Origin: Litoditis marina | Lineage: Eukaryota; Nematoda; Chromadorea; Rhabditida; Rhabditidae | Length of the DNA stretch: 64,000 nucleotides | Direction: 5' to 3' | Assembly (NCBI GenBank): GCA_964036275.1 | Contig: OZ038438.1 | Coordinates: forward strand, 16,785,720 to 16,849,719 | Shown here: in pieces, positions 56,142 through 64,000 of the stretch | Numbering within the stretch: the stretch's first letter is position 1 | Layout of the letters: the number at the start of each line of letters is the position of its first letter | Translations under genes and position numbers: made by a program | The notes under the pieces: model-generated | Databases searched by the model: none | Told to the model about the DNA's origin: nothing | The model's input: only the letters and a program-made list of their open reading frames with translations

Positions 56142-57370
56142 GTTTTCGATGTTTGGTCTCTCTGTTATAATTCCTGAGTGTTGACAACTGCAAGCAATGC
56201 AATATTGCTGGTGTGCCACTGATCTAAATGATATTTTTAATGACAATCATCGAAAAACTAAGTCATATCTTTGATTCGTAACATTGCTTCCAAAATAATA
56301 CGAGAATGTTGCCCTCTTTCTTTCTGACTCATTATTTCTCTCGTACCTTGCGGTTGGCGAGTCCCTCTGCTCAATTATTCTGTGAACTGGTTTTCTTATT
56401 TCATTGTATTTGTACTGTTTATATTGTGATAAGTGTGAACGCGATCCTGATTTCCTAATCAAATGTTTCAGAGCTCATAGTCATCCTTAAGGGAGTCGCT
56501 AGTTTCCGTATTGTATCTGTCCAGTAGAGTTTTTATTTGCGTAGTTTTATTATCGGAAACGTGGCTGGTACTCAGTAAGATTTGTGCGTCTCTTCTGAAC
56601 ACCAGTTGGTTAATTTGTGTTCAACAGGGTACCTTTTGACTAATTCGCAGACAGGATTTTCATACCTTTGTGAACGAGGTACTCTCATCCCACTACTAGT
56701 TAATCACAACCAAATAAGGCTATGCTCCGTTTATTCCAAGCGAAGTTTCATTTTAGACAGTTGAGTTTTGTTCTGATGTTTTAGATTTTAGAATAGTTTT
56801 ATGTCTGGAGATTTATATTCATTTAAGTGCCTCCGTTTTGTTTACTAATTTTTCTCTTATAATATCAATATTGTGCATTTATATTGTTGATGTGAAACCA
56901 GTGCGCCTAGCAGATACCGAAGATCTATGTAGAATTACTGACGTAGGTTAGTATATCCTGGCGTGGTAGACTTTCATATATGCGGGAGTTGCTTCTGGTT
57001 CACAACACTAAGTAATTGCTCGAGTTTTTATCTCTCCAAGGTTCCATCGGTAGTTTGTGATCAAATACAGAGATTATTTTTAATAAGTTCATTCGGCCTT
57101 ATTTTGTATTTTCCGGTTTTGAACCTCCAGTTTTACTTGTGTCGTGGAGTACTGTTTTTGTTATTTGACGCTCGAATTTTATTGTATGATGATAATTCCC
57201 GAGTTATAACTCTCGTTTGTAATAAATGTTTACGTTTTCGCGTATTTTTTCAGCGCATTTGTTATTTTCCAAAAGTTACTTGTGGCATCCGGTTCGGAAA
57301 AATTGAACTAAAACTGGCTTTCGACACTAACAAGGAGTGTTATGTTTATTTTAGTTTGACCCATGTCTCG
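56142..57370. other. Intergenic region between the RRM and SBF genes
   Basis: No exon supported. A plus-strand frame is open from 56963 into the first SBF exon, but its upstream residues are hydrophobic and lack family similarity, so it is treated as untranslated or intergenic sequence. Confidence 0.5.
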
Positions 57371-58078
57371 ATGATTAGTGATACTGTGCTTTCTCGACTG
57401 GCAGACTATTTCGCAGTTCTTGAGCTAGACGAATCTCAGATACGTAAGTTCATTATCGACGTCGTTTGGGAGTATTCTGGAAGACGAGAGGAGAAAACAA
57501 ATAGGGCATGAATCACTACATAATAGTCTTCGTCGTTTTTACTAGGTCATGTCATTTCAAATGTATACCACAGGGCGGCGGAGCATAAATTCCAGGTCAC
57601 GATGCCAGTGTAGGAGTTGTGAAGCAGCGGTTTCCCGAGAAGGACTGGAATGATGTTCCTTTCTCTCATAGCCTGCAAATGGTAAGACACTGTTCCTGTA
57701 TCAATACGAGTAAGAGCACTCCATCGCTGCCTGAAGAACATTGTAATTCGTCAACAAAGGCATAAACTTGTCTGTTTGGGTTTGTGCGGTTCTGGGGAAC
57801 CGAATCGACTTCCTGAACCGTCCGGTTTTCCAGTGAACGGTTCGAGCCGAACCGTGAACCAATCTGACTGAACGAGAACCCATACATTCTCAGCTCTAGT
57901 AACTGGTTCGCTGTTCGGTTCGTCAATACCGTGTATTCCATTATAACAACACACGGTTTGTATCATATGCGGTTCGAATAATTTACCGGACAACCGGGCG
58001 ATTCGGGAAGCCGGTTCCGAGCGATTAGTTTCGCCTCGGGGGAGCCGACAAATTCACTAGATAACGGAATTCTCGAAA

Positions 58079-58152
<74 letters not shown>

Positions 58153-61100
58153 ACGTCCGTGGTTATCCGCAAGTTCGGTCATCACTCTGCTTCTTCGGGT
58201 ATACCTTCAGTTTCGGAGCTGATATACGCCATGATTTCAGTTTTGCATGCCGCAGGGGTGGAATGTTCTCAGGGAGTGGAGAAAACCTGCGTTTTTTGTC
58301 TGTACTCTCACCGATTTGATGGGAGCACATCAGTATGCTTGCTGTTTACAGGTATGTATTTCTTTGTCAATACAATTTTTGACATTGTTATCAAGATCAA
58401 ATCCATCACATTCATTTCGCAATGTGAAATTGTTGACAAGATATTTCAAGCTTTCCTTTCAAAATGTAGTCTGCGTTTCCAGATTCGGTAACTGTGAGTA
58501 TTCTTCAGTTACATTGTGGCTTTTATCGTGTAATCGCGCAATGTAATATGTTCGTGGATGTGTTTCATATGTTCATTCCTCGTTTGGCATTTTGATGCTA
58601 GCGGAGAAGAATGTAATTGTTTGTTTGTATCTCGGATTTGTTTTCGTATACCCGTCATTCAGACCTATGAGAAGTGTTCCTTCCGTTCAACGGAGGAAGA
58701 TTGTGATGATTCTCTCCGATCCCACTCGCTTTACAAGCCCAAGGTCTACGTCATCTTATCCAGACATGCATTGTTCGAGCTTTTTCGCGTGGGTTGCACA
58801 TTTCATTTTCTAGTAAAGTTGTAGGAATACGCGTGAAAATCCAAAACACAGGCTTCATTTCGCCAATATCGGACAAACATTCTTAGTTATGAAGCAAAAT
58901 CATGTAGTCCCGTGTTTAAATGAAATATATGAAGAATGGAAATATTGGTCTACCCTCATCTAATTGCGGTTTTACAGGCATGTCTGAATAGGATTTTCTC
59001 CGCCCTCTGTCAAAATTCTGACGATGTGACCTCGATGGTTGCCATAATATTGAGCAGCGTCAATCTCAAGAACGGGTACTTTAGACTTACTGTTTCAATT
59101 CAATAAGAGAGAGAGGAAGAAAGAAAGAGAGAGAGAAGTTCCAATGACACCGTCAAATTATTGTGCGTGAGAACATGTGGAATCTATACCAAAAGCTTTA
59201 TGAGTTCATTTGGTTTACATTCAGTGAAACAGTGAGTTTCAATCTCGGAAGTGAGCGACTGTCTGTGCGAGGCCTCTCGCAGCGACACCTGCCTTTGACC
59301 GGTTCTATCATATCGTCTCTTGTGAAAAGCTTAGGTTAGTTCACACGACTCACGTGAATCCGTGAACTCTTCGGGATATACTCCTAGAACATGCATGCTA
59401 CGTTACTATAGCTTAGTAATGTAAGTGCCTAAGTTGTCACATTTATATATCGATAAGGTTCGAAACATCGCCGAGATTAGTTTGTTGGTCAAAGTCAAAA
59501 TGTCGTTACTTTGGCAATCGTCATCTCGATAGCGAATATGAAAAGGCCAATTCGCTGGAGAACCGGGTCCTTCCCGAACCGACCGAACCGCTATTAGGAA
59601 CCGATCGGTTATCCAGTAAATGCTTTGAACCGAAGCGGGATCGACTAGTTTTATCTTGCATACGACTTGTTTGTTTAAATCATGCTTAATGTCGGTTCAG
59701 TTTAAACCTTTCACTGGAAAACCAGGCGGTTCGAAATATCGGTTCGCTCGGTTCTCCAGTGACCGGTTCGCGATGCGGTTCGGGAAGGACCCGGTTCTTC
59801 AGTGAATTTATGAGAAGTATGTAATTTGAGGGAATCTATTCAATATAAGTGTTCCAGGATCAATTCATAATCTCCTGCTGTTGTTTCGATGTGTTTTATC
59901 GGACCAGAAGATAATTTTCCACAGCTCCTCTTTGAGTCGATTGTCGGACGCATCATATGGAGTCAAGAGTCTCTTGTTCCCGCTCGAGTACACGTTCGTA
60001 TAAGTTTTCTAATTAGTTCAATGCGTAACGCGCTCTTAGAGAATATCTAATTTTGCATTGGTTCGGTTGATCCAGTGAAAATACTTCATTTCACTGTCTT
60101 TCTTTCTCACTGTCCTAGTCACTGAATGTAATACAAATTGCGGGGGAAACCCATTTCATTGAATCGCGTAACGTATTACTGTGCAATATACGCAAGAGCA
60201 TATGAGTTTTTGAATAATATTGGTGAGCAACATATAAATTGTTCAGATTCACATTTGTATCAGTATTGCCGGAACTTCTTCTCGAGTATCTTGAGAGTCC
60301 GACTCCTTATATGATGGGGGTTCTATCTACGGTGACGGACAAGGTGTGGTTTCGCATCTATTTGTTGCTCTTTAAATTTACATATGTTACTAGCTTTAAC
60401 ATACTTTCATCATTTTTGAAGTATCTATGTAGATCAACTGCTGTTGGAAAAATGTAGCTGAATCCAGGAATGTGTCAGATTGATCTACTATTCTCATTCC
60501 AGCTTCCCGTTGTGGATGCCGTGATTGTGAACCTGGACTTGGGAGAAGTTCGAGTGCCGGAATCCATTGACCTTCCCAGCGTGCCTTCGCCCTATTTTTC
60601 TCGTCTAACCGAACGACTACAATTGGTATGATAATGCATGTCTTCGCGTGTATTCGAAATTGATTACCCACTTCTGCTGGTCCGTTAGTATTGTCGAATT
60701 TCCAGCGTCATTTTGATCATACACTGTTCTGTCGTTCTTCGAAAAATACGACTACAGGAGACATACAGGATTGATGAACCTAAATCATTTCATTCCCAGG
60801 TGCTGAATCCTGATCTAACATGGGCCGACTTAGCCGTGCCGCCGTGCTTGCCACCAGCTCCCGATTCCTTCAATTTGGTATGCGATGCACTTTTCTAATC
60901 TTTATCTTTACTGTTGATGTTACCATAGTTATGAAGTATTTCTCGTTCTATTATATTTTACTTATGACAGGACAAGAATATTCGTGTGTGCTTCCTACTC
61001 TTTTTCGCGGAACTCTTCCATGGTTATCGGAGTTGTTTGGAGGTGGTGCGTCTACACAGACAACCGCTCATCGTCTTTCACAAGGCAGCATTTATGGGTA

Positions 61101-64000
61101 TGAGGTGGGAGAACGTTTCTCATTGTCTTCTAAATAGCTCTTCTTTATCATATCTTCTCTCTTATACGTTGAAAATATTTGAATACGTCTTGATCTTGAT
61201 GGAGATCAAACCAGTTTCATATATCCTAATTTTTTTTACGATTCCATACGTTAAGTTCGAATCTCTCCTTCTATAAAGATTTTTTTGAAACGGTTTTCAA
61301 TATTTTCGTGAACCGTGGGTGCAAACATTGTCTGTTATAGAGTGTTAATTACATCACCTGTTTTCGTTTCAGACGCCTTTCTTCACCACTTCTCAATCAG
61401 TTGGTGGATGGTCAAATGTTCCAGCTTTTCATCTCCACCAGAGGGCTGCCGTATAGAGAATGTGACATATTTGATGAGGTGAGTGTTCAAAACGCATAAA
61501 TACAAAATGTGGCTTTTTGCAGAGCGTGTTACATATGGTAATTCCCTTATAGGGATATTTCGTTATTTACATTATAATTTTATTGTCTTTGACAACTGTA
61601 TCCTCTACTTTATGTTTCTCGGTTGCTTAACTATTGGATGTCTTGATTGCCTGAATTCCTGCCAGTGTACGTGAGCCTAGTCCCGAGATAGCTTCCATAT
61701 TTCTATTATGTGCTCATATCGTAGTGTAATAATCATGGTATTTGCGACCGTAACTGTTAGCTTACAGGTTGTGTGCTCCTCCTTGGATATACATAGCCCC
61801 CTCGAAGTGAAATCCTGTCTCGATCAGATATCTTCCATAAGTAAAATACTTGCTGACAACGTAAGTTTTGATTTTCTGTATTTTCATTTTTTTTTCATAC
61901 ACTGGCATTCGCTGATGCGACAGATAAGTTGTGAACGTGCAAACGTGCACACTCGTCAATTATCAATATAAATACAATTTGAATAGCTTCTCCTAAATAT
62001 GAAACTTGTACTTTTAGCCCTTTTAGGAAAAGCAGGAGCGTCTGGTTCCATCGTCCACGGTTGGTGCTCGAGTGGTGGGTGGGGAGTGTCTCAATGAACA
62101 GGCCGTCTTGACCCTAGATGGCACAAAGGTTAGCTCATATGTCTTATTTCCCCTCACTACATCACACAAACTAATTGGAAACAAGGCAATGAAATTGTAT
62201 TTGTTTGTTTTCTTTTTCAGGTAGATGAACTGATAGCAACATACACGCAAAACGTGCCTGACCAGTCGCAACCTGCCGTGGAGCTTGTGCCTACTTCCAG
62301 TTGCCACATTTCTGATGACAAAAAACTAACTGCCAATGCTAGGCGGTTACAGGTGATTTATTCTAAAAAATCTCCTCTATAGTCCTGCTCAGAATAGGTG
62401 AACGGTTTCTCTGAGGCGGCTTAGTTCATGTATGTATGCTGCTTGCGATGGATGTTTCAACCACTGACAAAAGTATGTTATGTGCTGGCGCCAATCAATA
62501 TGACTGTACTATCTGTGCTTCTTAGAAACATTGCGCGAATTTCTGCGATAATCAAGCTACAAATGCGAGAGAGCATAGCGGTTAACGAGGCCGCAGACAG
62601 GCTAAGGTAGTGTACGTCTCTCTGATCTCACACTCTCGGCGAGACTGCTACAAAAGGTTTGCTAATTGGCAATTGACAGGGACTAACTGTCTGAGTTCTT
62701 CACATCATAAATTGAAGCCTCTCATCTCATTTATTTAAATCGGTGTAGTTGTTCATTTCACCAGGCATTTTTTCGCAAACTGAAGTCTTTCAGGTACTCA
62801 CCGCTTGTGTGGAAGCCATTTTCGATAATCGGCTGTCAGAAGCAAGAAAGGTAGGGGTTATCTCCTACTTTTGTGTTGCCATTCTTTTTCTAATATTCTG
62901 ATAAGTTGACCCATCCATACGTAGAACGCGGCAATAGCACTTGGAGACTGGTCAATATAGTTTTCTGCTCTCCACAGTTCTAAATTTAATGAAAACTAGA
63001 GCTATTCTTCCTCGAAGTTCTTTTGAGTTGATTAATGGTTATCATAGATGATGAGCGCGGTGGAGTTATCTCTCCGTTCAGTGGAAGTGCGAGTGTCTCT
63101 CTGTCAACACCTAAGTAGAGCAGCTGTGCCGGTTACACGAGCCACATTGAATCCGCCGCAGTTCGAGCTGGTGGTCCGCCTTCTCAATGCAGCACTGCAG
63201 GTAACTTCGTTGATTAGCTCCGAGTTTGAAATTGATGTAAGACGTAATAAGTAGAAGGTGTCAAAGAAAATATCGGCGCATGTGCATTCCAAACCACAAA
63301 ACTGAAATCGGCTCTTATTTTTAGTCGATTTTAGTTTCATGGAGAGGGGTTCAGTTCATCGTACCGTGGTTGTATATGTTCATTGTATGACCCAATACAA
63401 CTTCAACGTGTTTATTTTAACTCGCAGGTGGATTGGAAGCATTCACTAATCTATTTATCGTCTCCAGTGTGTCTTGCTGAGTTTGACCATGCATTGTTTC
63501 ATGACGGCTATCATAATTTCTTGTCGATTTGCAGCAAGAATCGGATGAGGATGAGCATGGAATTGCCTATGCCTGTTTGCATTTGTGCAACTTGTACTGC
63601 AGGGTGAGTACGAAAGACTAAAAATTGATTGGCGAAATAATGGGCAGTTTGGATATTTACTATTTAGGTTGGTGTGAAAGTTATCAAATTGTAAAAATCT
63701 AATTATGCCCATGATGTCAAAAAATGTGCGTTTTTTTTCAGCGCCTTTCACAAGGAGTTCATCAGTTTGCGTACACCTGTGTACAAGACCACCCGGTGTG
63801 GTCCAATCATCGTTTCTGGGAGGCCGCGTTTTTCCACGATGTTCATGAATTAGTGAGACGACACTACGGCTGTACACCTGCTGCAGAAACGCCTCTTACT
63901 GGAAATGTATGTGTTTTAGTTATTTATTATTTTATTTGTGTACTTTTCACTTTTGACGTGACTGTTGTGGTGTAAACATAAAAAAAATCTTTTCGGTTTT
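57371..64000 (+). CDS. SBF: SBF1/SBF2 (MTMR5/MTMR13) homologue, N-terminal part
   Basis: Nineteen exons, about 683 codons: 57371-57443 (ATG), 57596-57681, 58241-58351, 58663-58788, 58978-59075, 59225-59334, 59858-59993, 60247-60343, 60503-60625, 60800-60877, 60971-61104, 61373-61478, 61768-61860, 62027-62128, 62221-62352, 62794-62850, 63048-63200, 63535-63603, 63742-63906; it runs past the right edge. The start is chosen because [12 protein letters not shown] and [15 protein letters not shown] match the conserved SBF beginning. The upstream DENN part has [20 protein letters not shown] and [20 protein letters not shown]. The core DENN has [20 protein letters not shown] and [20 protein letters not shown]. 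The downstream DENN has [20 protein letters not shown] and [15 protein letters not shown]. Then comes [20 protein letters not shown] of the SBF region. In animals SBF proteins are catalytically dead myotubularins whose DENN domains act on Rab GTPases (Rab21/Rab28) and which partner active myotubularins in endosomal lipid turnover. GRAM, pseudophosphatase and PH parts lie outside. Confidence 0.93.
57779..58025. repeat. GGTTCG-rich repeat, copy 1 (SBF intron)
   Basis: Dense GGTTCGG/CCGAACC motifs with CCAGTGAACGGTTCGAGCC, related to the element at 59549. It lies in the SBF intron 57682-58240 and is followed by a CT microsatellite. The boundaries are approximate. Confidence 0.5.
58082..58150. 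repeat. (CT)n microsatellite
   Basis: About 69 bases of CT dinucleotide in the SBF intron upstream of the exon at 58241. Confidence 0.97.
59549..59808. mobile_element. GGTTCG-rich inverted-repeat element, copy 2 (SBF intron)
   Basis: About 260 bp. The left end AATTCGCTGGAGAACCGGGT plus CCTTCCCGAACCG is matched by CGGTTCGGGAAGGACCCGGT plus TCTTCAGTGAATT at the right. It is a terminal inverted repeat of about 33 bp with two or three mismatches, and internal GGTTCG motifs are scattered throughout. It lies in the intron between SBF exons ending at 59334 and starting at 59858. Confidence 0.75.

Noticed and set aside
56963..57370. Open frame upstream of and in frame with the first SBF exon
   Set aside because: Its residues are hydrophobic and unlike the SBF N-terminus. 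The ATG at 57371 places the conserved LADYF motif near the start, as in the family.
62428..62610. Possible exon with [22 protein letters not shown] in the SBF gene
   Set aside because: Its acceptor phase does not fit the neighbouring exons, while 62352 joins 62794 directly in phase.

Overview
The window is nuclear DNA from a multicellular animal. Every recognisable gene is broken into short exons of about 45 to 340 bases with GT-AG introns. Coding fragments were accepted only where splice sites, reading phase and protein family agreed. The families present (RPEL/SAP myocardin-related transcription factor, LIM-only, DENN-type SBF/MTMR, hnRNP A/B-like RNA-binding protein, immunoglobulin cell-surface protein) are metazoan. 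The AT-rich sequence, compact introns, several weak splice acceptors and many small inverted-repeat elements suggest an invertebrate, possibly a flatworm. The sequence alone does not fix the species.

Layout. Minus strand, left third: one exon of an LMO/LHX-like LIM protein (about 2.5-2.7 kb); a scaffold with a PH domain, a second PH/PTB-like domain, YDxPRN tyrosine motifs and two PDZ domains (about 6.2-11.1 kb); and a two-Ig cell-surface protein with a signal peptide and a hydrophobic C-terminus (13.3-17.1 kb). From 17.1 to 23.5 kb no gene could be supported. Plus strand, right two thirds: a myocardin-related transcription factor (23.5-34.8 kb, 28 exons); a proline-rich acidic/basic protein of unknown family (38.5-52.6 kb, 18 exons); a two-RRM hnRNP-like protein (53.0-56.1 kb, 9 exons); and the N-terminal two thirds of the DENN region onward of an SBF1/SBF2 (MTMR5/13) pseudophosphatase (57.4 kb to beyond the right edge, 19 exons seen).

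How they relate. They are not an operon in the bacterial sense. The known families act in actin-to-nucleus signalling (MRTF), membrane adhesion and signalling scaffolds (Ig protein, PH/PDZ protein), transcription complexes (LIM), RNA processing (RRM protein) and Rab/phosphoinositide regulation (SBF). The proline-rich and RRM genes lie only about 350 bases apart, and the second opens with a very strong 3' splice site just before its start codon, which raises the possibility of trans-splicing.

The most striking non-genic content is a set of small fold-back elements, mostly inside introns: a palindromic 120-124 bp family in four copies, a 110 bp terminal-inverted-repeat family in three copies, two hAT-like elements with exact 8-bp target duplications, a 0.9 kb inverted-repeat element, a related GGTTCG-rich pair inside the SBF gene, and a nearly perfect 184-bp inverted repeat inside an intron of the proline-rich gene.
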